From the NCBI RefSeq assembly GCF_001718695.1, contig NZ_CP013420.1, positions 1,240,001 through 1,304,000 of the forward strand: a stretch of 64,000 nt of DNA, read 5' to 3'. The stretch comes from Burkholderia ubonensis (GTDB lineage: Bacteria; Pseudomonadota; Gammaproteobacteria; Burkholderiales; Burkholderiaceae). Positions 31,621 through 40,849 of this stretch are shown piece by piece (the first letter of the stretch is position 1; the number at the start of each line of letters is the position of its first letter). Position numbers and translations under genes: made by a program. Under the pieces are notes generated by a model. That model did not search any database. It worked only from the letters and a program-made list of their open reading frames with translations, and was not told where the DNA came from.

Positions 31621-32505
31621 ATGCTGAATTTTCGACATCTGTACTATTTCTGGGTCGTCGTGAAGGAAGGCGGCTTCGCGCGCGCGGCCGAACGGCTCGA
31701 CATGGCGGTGCAGACGATCAGCGCGCAGGTGCGCGAGCTGGAGAAGTCGCTCGGCCATCAGCTGCTCGGGCCGGCGGGACGCGGCGTCGCGATGACCGAC
31801 GCCGGCCGCGCGGCGTTCGCGCGCGCGGAGGCGATCTTCGAGCTCGGACGGCGGATTCCCGACGAGGTGCGCGCCGCCGCGAGCCAGCCGACGGTGCGGC
31901 TCGCGGTCGGGCTGTCGGACGGCATCTCGAAGCTGGCCGCGCACGCGATACTCGCGCCGGTGCTCGGCACGCCCGCGCTGCGCCTCCTGTGCCATGAGGG
32001 CGAGCACGACGCGCTGCTCGCGGAGCTCGCGCTGCATCATCTCGACCTGGTGCTCGCCGGCCAGGGCGCGCCGCCCAACGCGAACCTGCGGGTGACGAGC
32101 GAGCGGCTCGTCGCGTCGCCGGTCGACTGGTACGGCCCCGCGGCGCTCGTCACGCAGGCCGCGCGCCAGCGCTTTCCGCAGTGCCTCGCCGAGCTGCCGC
32201 TGTTGCTGCCGACCGCGCATTCCGCGCTGCGCGACCGGCTCGACCGCTGGCTGGAATCGGAACGCATCGTGCCGCGCATCGCCGGCGAATTCGAGGACAG
32301 CGCGCTGATGGCGGTGTTCGCGGCGCGCGGCCTCGGCGTGTTTCCGTTGAGCGAACTGGGCGCGAACGATGCGTCGCTATTGAGGGGGGTGCGGCGGCTG
32401 GGGCGCGCCGGCGACGTGACCGAGGAGATCCACGCGATCCGCTCGCGGCGCGGCGAGCAGCATCCGCTGACGTCGCGCTTGCTTGCCGTCGCGCGCGACG
32501 GCTGA
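31621..32505 (+). CDS. nhaR: NhaR-type LysR transcriptional activator
   Basis: 294 residues. The N-terminus MLNFRHLYYFWVVVKEGGFARAAERL with TISAQVRELE is the characteristic NhaR HTH. E. coli NhaR senses sodium and activates nhaA and pga genes. Here it is divergent from the TerC-like gene, with no antiporter gene nearby, so TerC may be its target (inference). Confidence 0.88.
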   Translation: MLNFRHLYYFWVVVKEGGFARAAERLDMAVQTISAQVRELEKSLGHQLLGPAGRGVAMTDAGRAAFARAEAIFELGRRIPDEVRAAASQPTVRLAVGLSDGISKLAAHAILAPVLGTPALRLLCHEGEHDALLAELALHHLDLVLAGQGAPPNANLRVTSERLVASPVDWYGPAALVTQAARQRFPQCLAELPLLLPTAHSALRDRLDRWLESERIVPRIAGEFEDSALMAVFAARGLGVFPLSELGANDASLLRGVRRLGRAGDVTEEIHAIRSRRGEQHPLTSRLLAVARDG

Positions 32506-32679
32506 CGCAAACGCGACGTCAAACGAAACTATAATAGCGCCCCGGCCTCGCGAGATTGCCTCGCGCCTGCCTGACAGCTTCTGCCGGCCGCGCGCATGCG
32601 CGCCCGGCAACCATCCGACCTTCGCGCACTGCGCGCGCAGTCCCGGCGCGGCAACCGGCCGAGCCTTTTGAAAGACGCC

Positions 32680-34218
32680 ATGCACAACCGAATTCGCCTG
32701 TTCCCCGTTTCGTGCGCGCTCGCGGCTGCGACCGTGCTGGCGGCGTGCTCGTCGCCGCCCAAGCCGATCTATCAGCAGGAGCAGTTCGACGTGACGAGCA
32801 GCCCGTACTCGCACACGTTTCACGCGAAATCCGATGCGACCTGCGAAGCCGCGCGGCGCGCGCTGCTGAGCCAGGGCTATGTCGCATCGTCGTCCCGTTC
32901 CGACGCGATCGACGGCAGCAAGAATTTCCAGCCCAGCAACGACATGCACGTCGTGATCGAGTTCCACGTCGTGTGCGCGGACGCGAACGCGGACGGCACG
33001 TCCAGCATCGCGTACGTGAACGCGGTGCAGGACCGCTACACGCTCAAGAAGTCCAACACGTCGGCGAGCGTCGGCCTCAGCGTGTTCGGCTCGCTGTCGC
33101 TGCCGATCGGCTCGAGCGACGACGCGCTCGTGAAGACCGCGAGCGAGACGATTCCGGCCGGCGTGTTCTACGAGCGCTTCTTCAATCTCGTCGACCATTT
33201 CCTCAAGGTCGATCCGGCCCGCCGCGACCGCGCGACCGTCAAGGCCGCGGAGAAGGAGCACGTCGCGCCGCTGCCCGAGCCCGCGCCGACGCCTCAGGGC
33301 GAACCGATCAAGATGACGACGCCGGTCGTACCGACGCCGCCGGCCGCGCCGGTGCCGCTTTCGGGGACGGGGGTCGCGCCGGGTTCGGGGGGGCCGGTGG
33401 GGGCGGCGGCTGGGTCGGCCGTGGTCGCGCCGAGTGCGATGCGCGGGGCGACGCCGGGTGGAGGAGCGGGTTCGGCGACTGGTTCGGCTGCGGCTCGGGC
33501 TTCGGCCGCTGGTGCCGCTTCGGCGCCTGCCCCGGCCTCCGGACCTGCTTCGGCTCCGGCACCCGCTTCGGCACCCGCAGCGGCCTCCGCGCCAGCAGCC
33601 TCTTCGACATCCGCTCCGGTTTCGGCCCACGGTCCAGTTTCGACACACGCTCCGGCCTCGGCACCTGCTTCGCCTTCACCTGCTTCGGGGTCGACAGCTG
33701 TTCCTGCTTCGGCACCCGCACCGGCCTCGGCGTCCGGTCCTGTTTCAGCCCTCGGCCCGGCTTCAGCTACTGCGTCGCTGCCAGCCGCTGTTTCGACCGC
33801 TGCACCTGCTTCGGCTTCGGCGTCCGCTCCGGCCGCGACGCTCTCTCCGGCTTCACCGCAAGCACTCGAGACTGCTTCGATTTCGGCAGCCGGTTCAGCT
33901 GCTTCGGCTGCGGCCCATGCTGCGGCTTCTGCATCGGCTACGGCCGCAGCACTCGCTTCGGCTCCCGTCCTCGCTTCCACGGCTTCGTCTGCGCCGCCTC
34001 ATGCCGCTGCGTCGGAAGCGGTTTCCGCGTCGGCACCCACCGGCACGCGCGGCACGCCGGTCGCTTCGAGCGCAGCTTTGGCAATGTCCGGTCCCACGGC
34101 AACGGCAACCACGCACGCCGCTGCGGCCTCCGCAAGCAATACGTCGGCGTCCGCACCCACCGCCGATCCCATAGCATCGTTCGCGCCGACCGCGGTCAGC
34201 GCAGCGCCGGCCAACTGA
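32680..34218 (+). CDS. DUF2242 lipoprotein with a 290-residue Ala/Ser/Pro tail
   Basis: 512 residues. The signal peptide ends in lipobox LAAC with Cys23. Residues 24-215 match DUF2242, a beta-proteobacterial lipoprotein family of unknown role (FDVTSSPYSHTFHAKSDATC; SGSLSLPIGSSDDALVKTA-like region). From about residue 225 to the end the chain is almost entirely Ala, Ser, Pro and Thr in short imperfect repeats (A-S-A-P-A), while most homologues I know end soon after the domain. The DNA shows gctTCGgc-type reiterations, so the tail is probably slippage-prone. Confidence 0.8.
   Translation: MHNRIRLFPVSCALAAATVLAACSSPPKPIYQQEQFDVTSSPYSHTFHAKSDATCEAARRALLSQGYVASSSRSDAIDGSKNFQPSNDMHVVIEFHVVCADANADGTSSIAYVNAVQDRYTLKKSNTSASVGLSVFGSLSLPIGSSDDALVKTASETIPAGVFYERFFNLVDHFLKVDPARRDRATVKAAEKEHVAPLPEPAPTPQGEPIKMTTPVVPTPPAAPVPLSGTGVAPGSGGPVGAAAGSAVVAPSAMRGATPGGGAGSATGSAAARASAAGAASAPAPASGPASAPAPASAPAAASAPAASSTSAPVSAHGPVSTHAPASAPASPSPASGSTAVPASAPAPASASGPVSALGPASATASLPAAVSTAAPASASASAPAATLSPASPQALETASISAAGSAASAAAHAAASASATAAALASAPVLASTASSAPPHAAASEAVSASAPTGTRGTPVASSAALAMSGPTATATTHAAAASASNTSASAPTADPIASFAPTAVSAAPAN
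33350..34210. repeat. Low-complexity repetitive DNA (tail of the DUF2242 gene)
   Basis: About 860 bases of imperfect short repeats built around GCTTCGGC / CCTGCTTCGGC units, all in frame. Codon choice (GCT, TCG, CCT) differs from the GCG/CCG habit of the flanking genes. Confidence 0.75.
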
Positions 34219-34606
34219 CCACGCGCCCCTCGTCCACGCGTGCCATGCGCACGTAGCGACGGAACGGTGGACGTTTCGCGCGACACAGTGCTTCGATGCG
34301 TCGGCGCTTCGCCCGCCGTGTGCGGAACCGATCGCGAGCGCGCCGCTCGTGCATGCGGCCGACGGCGGGTACGACACGCCCTCGTCCTCGTCGTCGCATA
34401 GCGATCTGCGCCGCTGCGGCCGACCACCTCACGCGCCGCGCTCGCATCCGCTCACGGCAACGCGAATCGCGAGCCAGCCCCGCCGAACCCGCGCGACAGA
34501 CACCACGAAGTCACACCGACAAGCCACCACCGTCCGTTCGCGCCGCCGTCACGCATCGGGCTCGATCGCCGTCATTCACCGGCCGAGCGTCACGGACGGC
34601 CACACC
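34219..34606. other. Non-coding region between convergent genes
   Basis: 388 bases between the DUF2242 gene and the dehydratase gene. No gene, terminator with a U-run, or known RNA was recognised. Confidence 0.5.
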
Positions 34607-35527
34607 TCATCGCAACGTAGTGCTCCACGACTGCAGTTGCTCGATGGTCGCCGTCACCCCGCCGCAGACGATCACCGCGATGCGCGACGCGGCGGCCAAC
34701 GCGGGCGTTGCCGTATCGAGCGCGGCCAGCGCGGCGCCGCACGCCGGCTCCACCACGATCCGGTGTTCGTCGAGGAACCGCAGCGACGCGGCCACCGCCG
34801 CCGCATCGGACACGACGACGGTTTCGATCGCGTGCCGCGTCGCCCACTCGAGCGCGGCGTCGCACGGCCGCTTCGCGCCGAGCGACGTCGCGACGCTGGT
34901 GATTTCCGGCAATTCGACGGGCCGCCCCAGCGCGACCGAGCGCGCATAGCTGTCCGCGCCTTCGGTCTGAACCGCGACGACCGGCACGTCGCGCCAGCCG
35001 TTGCGCGCGAGCCCCTCGAGCACGCCGCACAGCAGCCCGCCGCCGCCGACCGCCAGCACGACCGCGTCGGGCCTCGGCCCCGCCGCCGCCATCTCGTCGA
35101 TCATCGTCGCGTGACCATGCCACAGCACCGGATCGTCGAACGGGTGCACGAACGCGTCGTGCGGGCCGAGCACGGACTGCGCGAACGCATTCGCCTCCAC
35201 CCAGGACGCACCGTGCACGACCAGCTCCGCGCCTTCGACGCGGATCAGCTCGCGTGCGCGCGCAGACGTGCTTTCCGGCACCACCACGAGCACGGGCACG
35301 CCGAGTTCGCGGCCCGCATACGCGACCGCGATGCCCGCGTTGCCGCCCGACGACGACACGAACCGCCGGGCGCCGGCGGCACGCCGCGCGTCGCAGACCA
35401 CGCCGACGCCGCGCAGCTTGAACGAGCCGCACGGCTGCATCGCCTCGATCTTGAGCAGCACGTCCTTGCCGAGCCGGCCGGATGCGGCCTGCGATCGAAG
35501 ATAGGGGGTCTGGATATGAAGCGGCAT
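34607..35527 (-). CDS. PLP-dependent serine/threonine dehydratase-like enzyme
   Basis: 306 residues of the fold II PLP family (TrpB/threonine synthase/serine dehydratase). The PLP Lys is Lys37 in CGSFKLRGVG; the phosphate loop is VSSSGGNAGIAVAYA near 58-70 and a Gly-rich VLAVGGGGLLCGVLEGL near 155-172. The Cys-containing VCGGVTA at the C-terminus and the compact length fit the SDH/SDS-like subgroup, which deaminates L-serine and L-threonine to pyruvate or 2-oxobutyrate. It is divergent from a LysR gene. Confidence 0.88.
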   Translation of the reverse strand: MPLHIQTPYLRSQAASGRLGKDVLLKIEAMQPCGSFKLRGVGVVCDARRAAGARRFVSSSGGNAGIAVAYAGRELGVPVLVVVPESTSARARELIRVEGAELVVHGASWVEANAFAQSVLGPHDAFVHPFDDPVLWHGHATMIDEMAAAGPRPDAVVLAVGGGGLLCGVLEGLARNGWRDVPVVAVQTEGADSYARSVALGRPVELPEITSVATSLGAKRPCDAALEWATRHAIETVVVSDAAAVAASLRFLDEHRIVVEPACGAALAALDTATPALAAASRIAVIVCGGVTATIEQLQSWSTTLR

Positions 35528-35654
35528 GGAAATGAGGCGCGCACGGGTGAAATGACGCCGTCCATGCTACGTCGCGCGCGCCATGCTTTCCAATACCATC
35601 GGATGCCGGCTGCTATGCTTGGCAGGCATATCTTCATCGACGGACAGGAGCCGC

Positions 35655-36566
35655 ATGCGACAAGTCGAATTACGCCATCTCCGCTACTTCGTCGCGGTCG
35701 CGGAAGCCGGCAGCGTGATGGCGGGCGCCCGCGCGGTCGGGATCGTGCAGCCCGCGCTGTCCCGGCAGATCCGCGAGCTCGAGGACGCGATCGGCACCCC
35801 GCTGCTGGTCCGCCGCGCGACCGGCGTCGCGCTCACGGCGGCCGGCGCGAGCTTTCTGCGGGATGCGACGCGTCTGCTCGCCGACCTGCGCGACAGCCGC
35901 GAACGCGCGCTGCGCAGCGCGGCCGGCGAACTCGGCGAGCTGCGGCTCGGCGTGCTGCCGAACTATTTCCCGCTGCCGGTGGTGTCGAACGTGCTCAAGG
36001 CGTTCCGGGATGCATGCCCGCACGTGAAGCTGTCGATCGCGCCGATGCTGTCGGCCGAACAGGCGGCCGCGATCGCGCGCGGCGAGCTCGACGGCGGGAT
36101 CATGGCGTGGCGCCGGGACGAAGCGCCGCAGCTCGCGGGCGTGCGGCTGCTGAGCGACCGGTTCGTGCTCGCGATGCCGTCCACGCCGGGCCGCCGCGTG
36201 CGCGCGCCGGCCCGGCTGGCCGAGCTCGCCGATGCGCCGTTCGTCTGGTTCGATCCGCAACGGTCCGCCGCGCATCACCGGTTCCTGATCGAACGGTGCC
36301 GGCGGGCGGGCTTCACGCCGCGGATCGCGCAGGTCGGCAGCGACGTCCCGACGCTGATCGGGCTCGTCGCGGCCGGGATGGGCTGCGCGTTCGTGCCGGA
36401 GAGCGCGGCGCCGACGTGTCCGCACACGGTCCGGCTCGTCGCGCTCGACGAGCTGGCGAGCCGCTTCGACATCGAGTTCGTGTTCGACGGCGCGGCCGTG
36501 CCGGCGTCTCCCGTCGTCGCGCGGTTTCTCGAAGCCGTGCACGCAGTGGTCGACCGGGCGGACTGA
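35655..36566 (+). CDS. LysR-family transcriptional regulator
   Basis: 303 residues. HTH: MRQVELRHLRYFVAVAEAGS...VQPALSRQIRELEDAIG. The effector domain has NYFPLPVV and GIMAWRRDEAPQ. The ATG at 35655 is preceded by AGGAG. It is divergent from the dehydratase over 127 bases and probably controls it. Confidence 0.88.
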   Translation: MRQVELRHLRYFVAVAEAGSVMAGARAVGIVQPALSRQIRELEDAIGTPLLVRRATGVALTAAGASFLRDATRLLADLRDSRERALRSAAGELGELRLGVLPNYFPLPVVSNVLKAFRDACPHVKLSIAPMLSAEQAAAIARGELDGGIMAWRRDEAPQLAGVRLLSDRFVLAMPSTPGRRVRAPARLAELADAPFVWFDPQRSAAHHRFLIERCRRAGFTPRIAQVGSDVPTLIGLVAAGMGCAFVPESAAPTCPHTVRLVALDELASRFDIEFVFDGAAVPASPVVARFLEAVHAVVDRAD

Positions 36567-36792
36567 GCGCAAGCGCGCACGGCAGCCGCACTCGTCGGCG
36601 CTCGTTCGGACGGCAGGCCGCCAGCCTGCCGCCGCGACCGGCTTCGCGGCCATCGCGCACTAAACACTTCAGCACCCCGACGAAAATCCTTTCAAATACA
36701 TAACGCACAACATTACCGTGTCGGTATTTTTAAATTGACGCCAAAAACAGCCGTTTAACGTCATTTCGAATCGCAATGCCGCGAAATATACT

Positions 36793-36873
36793 TCGCGCGC
36801 ATCCATTCCTCGTGCCAAAGAGAGGATGCCTTTTCGCCCCGGTCACGGTCCCCCTGTGACCGGGGCTTTTTTT
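36793..36873 (+). ncRNA. Candidate small RNA (or attenuated leader of the MFS gene)
   Basis: TATACT (36787-36792) could be the -10 box. The following ~80 bases contain one hairpin (GCATCC 36799-36804 with GGATGC 36824-36829, plus an inner CTC/GAG) and end at a strong terminator. No known family was recognised. The same structure could be the terminated leader of the MFS gene that starts at 37057. Confidence 0.4.
36837..36873 (+). terminator. Strong rho-independent terminator
   Basis: A 10-bp stem, CCCCGGTCAC (36837-36846) with GTGACCGGGG (36856-36865), followed by C and seven Ts. It lies 270 bases after the LysR stop and 184 bases before the MFS start. Confidence 0.88.
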
Positions 36874-37056
36874 GCTCGAGGCCCGCCGACGCGGCCGTCG
36901 CAGCGCGCGGGCACGCCGCCCGCCTCACGCATTCTTGACATCGAATCAAGATTATTTCGTGCGCATGCGGCTTTTTTCATCAGAACAATGTGGGCACACT
37001 GCAGGCTGTCCGCGACGGCCCGCTGCCGTTGCGCAACGCTGACAGGAAGGCATCGC

Positions 37057-38262
37057 GTGAACCCCAACTCCACTTCTCCCTCCCGCGCGGCCCACGGCAC
37101 CGCGCTGCCGCTGCTGGCGCTCGCCGCCGGCGCGTTCGGCATCGGCACGACAGAATTCGCGCCGATGGGCCTGCTGCCGGTGATCGCCGACGGCGTGCAC
37201 GTGTCGATTCCGCAGGCCGGCATGCTGATCAGCGCGTATGCGATCGGCGTGATGGCCGGCGCACCGCTGATGACGCTGCTGCTCGCGCGCTGGTCGCGCC
37301 GCTCGGCGCTGATCGCGCTGATGTCGATCTTCACCCTCGGCAACCTGCTGTCGGCCGTCGCGCCGGGCTATACGACGCTGTTGCTCGCGCGGCTCGTCAC
37401 GAGCCTGAACCACGGCGCGTTCTTCGGGCTCGGCTCGGTGGTCGCGGCCAGCCTGGTGCCGCGCGAGCGGCAGGCCAGCGCGGTCGCGACGATGTTCATG
37501 GGTCTGACCATCGCCAACGTCGGCGGCGTGCCGGCCGCGACCTGGCTCGGGCAGATGATCGGCTGGCGGATGTCGTTCGCGGCCACCGCGGCGCTCGGCG
37601 TGATCGCGATCGCCGGCCTGTTCGCGGCGCTGCCGAAGGGCGACGCCGGCAAGATGCCGGACCTGCGTGCGGAGCTGGCGGTGCTCACGCGTCCCGTCGT
37701 GCTCGGTGCGCTCGCGACGACGGTGCTCGGCGCCGGCGCGATGTTCACGCTCTACACGTACGTCGCGCCGACGCTCGCGCACGTGAGCGGCGCAACGCCC
37801 GCCTTCGTGACGGCGATGCTGGTGCTGATCGGCGTCGGCTTCTCGATCGGCAACATCGCCGGCGGCCGGCTCGCCGACCGCTCGCTCGACGGCACGTTGA
37901 TCGGCTTCCTGGTGCTGCTGATCGCGACGATGGCCGCCTTTCCGCTGCTCGCCCGCACGCACGTCGGCGCCGCGCTCACGCTGCTGGTGTGGGGCATCGC
38001 GACGTTCGCGGTGGTGCCGCCGCTGCAGATGCGCGTGATGCGCGCGGCCCACGAAGCGCCGGGCCTCGCGTCGGCCGTCAACATCGGCGCGTTCAACCTC
38101 GGCAACGCGCTCGGCGCGGCAGCCGGCGGCGCCGCGCTGTCGGCCGGCTTCGGCTACCCGGCCGTGCCGCTCGTCGGCGCGCTGATCGCCGCGGCCGGCC
38201 TCGCGCTGGTCGCGCTGCAGCGGGCGCAACGCCGGCGCGCACCGGTTGCCGCGAATTCGTAA
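37057..38262 (+). CDS. MFS exporter, AraJ/drug-efflux type
   Basis: 401 residues, 12 membrane segments. The family's N-terminal pattern is LALAAGAFGIGTTEFAPMGL, then ISAYAIGVMAGAPLMTLLLAR (loop 2-3) and RLVTSLNHGAFFGLGSVVA in segment 4, all typical of the DHA1 AraJ-like branch that exports drugs or sugars. The GTG at 37057 is taken as the start because AGGAAGG lies 6 bases before it and the conserved sequence starts soon after. It is transcribed alone. Confidence 0.87.
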   Translation: MNPNSTSPSRAAHGTALPLLALAAGAFGIGTTEFAPMGLLPVIADGVHVSIPQAGMLISAYAIGVMAGAPLMTLLLARWSRRSALIALMSIFTLGNLLSAVAPGYTTLLLARLVTSLNHGAFFGLGSVVAASLVPRERQASAVATMFMGLTIANVGGVPAATWLGQMIGWRMSFAATAALGVIAIAGLFAALPKGDAGKMPDLRAELAVLTRPVVLGALATTVLGAGAMFTLYTYVAPTLAHVSGATPAFVTAMLVLIGVGFSIGNIAGGRLADRSLDGTLIGFLVLLIATMAAFPLLARTHVGAALTLLVWGIATFAVVPPLQMRVMRAAHEAPGLASAVNIGAFNLGNALGAAAGGAALSAGFGYPAVPLVGALIAAAGLALVALQRAQRRRAPVAANS

Positions 38263-38403
38263 ACGCCGCGCGATCCGCATTACGCCGGCACGCGGCGCGA
38301 CAACCGGTTACCGGCGACCGGCAACGGGCGACCGGCCCGCACCGGGATGCCGATGCGCTCTTCATCGTCAGCGGCATGCGCGCGGCGGCCGCGCCCGCGA
38401 CGC

Positions 38404-39426
38404 TCAGCGTGCAGCGGCGAACCCGCTGAAGAACGCGCGCGCGTTGGCGTCGAGGCTCTCGAGGTGATAGCCGCCTTCCTGCACGATCACCGTCGGTAAT
38501 GCGAGCGCACCGAGCGCGCCGCCGAGCCGCCCGAACCCGTCGGTCGTGACGGCCACCTGCGACTGCGGGTCGTCCTTGTAGATGTCGAAGCCGAGCGCGA
38601 GCACGAGCGCATCGGGCTCGAAACGCGCGAGCGCGCGCAACGCATCGTCGAGCCGCTCGAAGAACGCCGACTCCGGCGCGCCGTGCGGCATCGGCAGGTT
38701 CAGGTTGTAGCCGTCGCCGGCCGCCGCGCCCGTCTCGTCCTCGTAACCGGCGACGACCGGGTAGAAGTTGGTCGGGTCGCCGTGGATCGACACGTACAGC
38801 ACGTCGTCGCGATCGTAGAAGATCTCCTGCACGCCCTGCCCGTGATGCATGTCGGTATCGAGCACCGCCACGCGGCGATGGCGGCCGAGCAGCGCCTGCG
38901 CGGCGATCGCCGCGTTGTTCAGGTAGCAGAAGCCGCCGGCCGCGTCGCGCCGTGCATGATGACCGGGCGGACGGCACAGCGCGTACGCGTCGCGCGCGCC
39001 GTCGTTGACGTGCGCGGCCGCCGCGAGCGCACTCTGCGCCGACCAGTACGCCGCGCGCCACGTGTGCGCGCCGATCGGGCAACTGCCGTCGGCCAGATAG
39101 CGCGCGGCTTTCGCGAGTATCCCGCGCAGCGGGTTCGGGTCGCGCACGAATACGTTCGACATCACTTCGTCGCCCCAGTCGTCGGGCATCCGCTTCCAGT
39201 CGCGGTGCGCTTCCTCAAGAAAGCGCAGGTAGTTCATGTCGTGCACGGCCGCGATCGGCGCGGTGCCGCGGTCGGCCGGCTCGCACACGTCGAAGTCGAG
39301 CGCGCGCACCGCCGCGACGAGGCGCGCCGCACGCTCGGGCACCTCCTGCGGCTCGCGCATCCTGCCGCGCGACAGGTAGGTGCGCGGATGGTGCAGCAAC
39401 TGTTCGGGATGGAAGAAGGTTTTCAT
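38404..39426 (-). CDS. Histone-deacetylase-family amidohydrolase (acetylpolyamine amidohydrolase-like)
   Basis: 340 residues of the class II HDAC-like fold. Zinc and catalytic motifs are intact: LCRPPGHHARRDAAGGFCYL (tandem His), VLDTDMHHGQGVQEIFY (Asp-x-His ligands), and LGFDIYKDDP (second Asp ligand). Bacterial members deacetylate polyamines or other small N-acetyl compounds. It is the last of three genes downstream of an MHS symporter and an amidase, which suggests a catabolic role rather than one on proteins (inference). Confidence 0.88.
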   Translation of the reverse strand: MKTFFHPEQLLHHPRTYLSRGRMREPQEVPERAARLVAAVRALDFDVCEPADRGTAPIAAVHDMNYLRFLEEAHRDWKRMPDDWGDEVMSNVFVRDPNPLRGILAKAARYLADGSCPIGAHTWRAAYWSAQSALAAAAHVNDGARDAYALCRPPGHHARRDAAGGFCYLNNAAIAAQALLGRHRRVAVLDTDMHHGQGVQEIFYDRDDVLYVSIHGDPTNFYPVVAGYEDETGAAAGDGYNLNLPMPHGAPESAFFERLDDALRALARFEPDALVLALGFDIYKDDPQSQVAVTTDGFGRLGGALGALALPTVIVQEGGYHLESLDANARAFFSGFAAAR

Positions 39427-39450
39427 CGTTGTCCTCGTCGGTTCGTCTCG

Positions 39451-40716
39451 TCACGCGTCGAACGCGGCGGCCGCCGCGTGCGTCGCGACACCGGCGCGCG
39501 CGAGCACCGCGTTGAGCAGCACGTTCGCGCCGCGCGTCACGTCGTCGGGCAGCGCGTCCTCGGCCTCGTTGTGCGACAGCCCGCCGACGCACGGAATGAA
39601 CACCATCGCGGTCGGCACGCGGCGCGCGAGCACGATCGCGTCATGGCCAGCGCCGCTGACGATGCGCTCGCTCGCATAGCCGAACGCGTGCGCCGCCCGC
39701 GCGACGAGATCGACGCACGCCGCATCGAACGGCGTCGCCGGGCTGCGCCAGCACGTGTCGAGCGCCACCTGCACGTCGCGCGCCGCGGCCACGCGCGCGC
39801 ACGCTTCGCGCAACGCCTGCTCGATCGCGTCGACGCACGCATCGTCGTGATGGCGCAGGTCGACGGTGAACGTCACGTCACCGGCGATCGTGTTGCGCGA
39901 CGCGTGGCGGATGCCGATCTGCCCGATCGTCGCGAGCGCGCGCGGCGCGTAGCCGGCGACGATCCGCTCCAGCTCCAGCGCGATCTGCGCGCACGCGAAA
40001 TACGCGTCCCGGCGATACGCCATCGGCGTCGTGCCCGCATGCGCGGCCACGCCCGTCACGCGCACATCGAGCCAGCGGATCGCCTGGCCGCCGGTGACGA
40101 TGCCGATCGTCGTGCCGTTCGCCTCGAGCACCGGGCCTTGTTCGATATGCGCTTCGAAATACGCATCGACCGCGCCGCCGGGCGCGTGCGTGCCGCGATA
40201 GCCGCAGGCGTCGAGCGCGGCGCCGAGCGCGATGCCGTCGGCATCCTGCCGCGCGAGCGCGTCGTCGAGCGGCAGCGCGCCGGTGAACACGGCGGAGCCG
40301 AGCATCGCCGGAGCGAAACGCGCACCTTCCTCGTTGGTCCACGACACGATCTCGAGCGGCTTGTCGGTCGCGATGCGCGCGTCGTTCAGCGCACGTACGA
40401 CTTCGAGCGCCGCGAGCACGCCGTACACGCCGTCGAAGCGCCCGCCCTCGGGCTGCGTGTCGAGATGGCTGCCGATCAGCACCGGCGCGGCCTGCGCATC
40501 GGCGCCGTCGCGCCGCGCGAACAGGTTGCCGATCGCATCGACCCGCACCGTCATCCCCGCATCGCGGCACCATTGCGCGAACAGGTCGCGCGCGCGGCGG
40601 TCGTCGTCCGTCAGCGCGAGGCGGCGCACGCCGCCGCGCGGCGTCGCGCCGATGCGCGCCATGTCGGCGAGGCTTTGCCACAGGCGATGGCCGTCGACTT
40701 CCAGCAAGTCGTTCAT
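39451..40716 (-). CDS. M20-family N-carbamoyl-L-amino acid hydrolase / allantoate amidohydrolase-like
   Basis: 421 residues of the M20 metallo-amidase family. Metal and substrate motifs: LIGSHLDTQPEGGRFDGVYG, WTNEEGARFAPAML, EAHIEQGPVLEANG and SGAGHDAIVLAR...GGLSHNEAED. The family hydrolyses carbamoyl-amino acids, beta-ureidopropionate or allantoate; the exact substrate cannot be read from the sequence. The ATG at 40716 lies 133 bases after the MHS gene, and the HDAC-like gene follows after 24. Confidence 0.9.
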   Translation of the reverse strand: MNDLLEVDGHRLWQSLADMARIGATPRGGVRRLALTDDDRRARDLFAQWCRDAGMTVRVDAIGNLFARRDGADAQAAPVLIGSHLDTQPEGGRFDGVYGVLAALEVVRALNDARIATDKPLEIVSWTNEEGARFAPAMLGSAVFTGALPLDDALARQDADGIALGAALDACGYRGTHAPGGAVDAYFEAHIEQGPVLEANGTTIGIVTGGQAIRWLDVRVTGVAAHAGTTPMAYRRDAYFACAQIALELERIVAGYAPRALATIGQIGIRHASRNTIAGDVTFTVDLRHHDDACVDAIEQALREACARVAAARDVQVALDTCWRSPATPFDAACVDLVARAAHAFGYASERIVSGAGHDAIVLARRVPTAMVFIPCVGGLSHNEAEDALPDDVTRGANVLLNAVLARAGVATHAAAAAFDA

Positions 40717-40849
40717 GTGCACTCCAATGAATTCGTTCGTCGGGGGTATCGATTTCCGCACGCTGCCGATCCCGCCGCGCACGCCCTGCGACGGTCGCGT
40801 ACCGGCAGCGTTCGCCCACACGCGGCGCGGCTGATCGAAGCGTCGGGAT

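Larger units (their letters stand above)
36567..37056. other. Intergenic region with a candidate small RNA or leader
   Basis: 490 bases with no supported protein gene. The left half is unusually AT-rich for this genome (about 36680-36790) and ends in a -10-like TATACT; a hairpin and a strong terminator follow (listed separately). From 36874 to the GTG of the next gene nothing else is clear, apart from an isolated TTGACA at 36935-36940. Confidence 0.5.

Noticed and set aside
34349..36703. 784-codon plus-strand frame spanning the dehydratase and the LysR gene
   Set aside because: It runs antisense to one real gene and out of frame with another, and has no recognisable domain.
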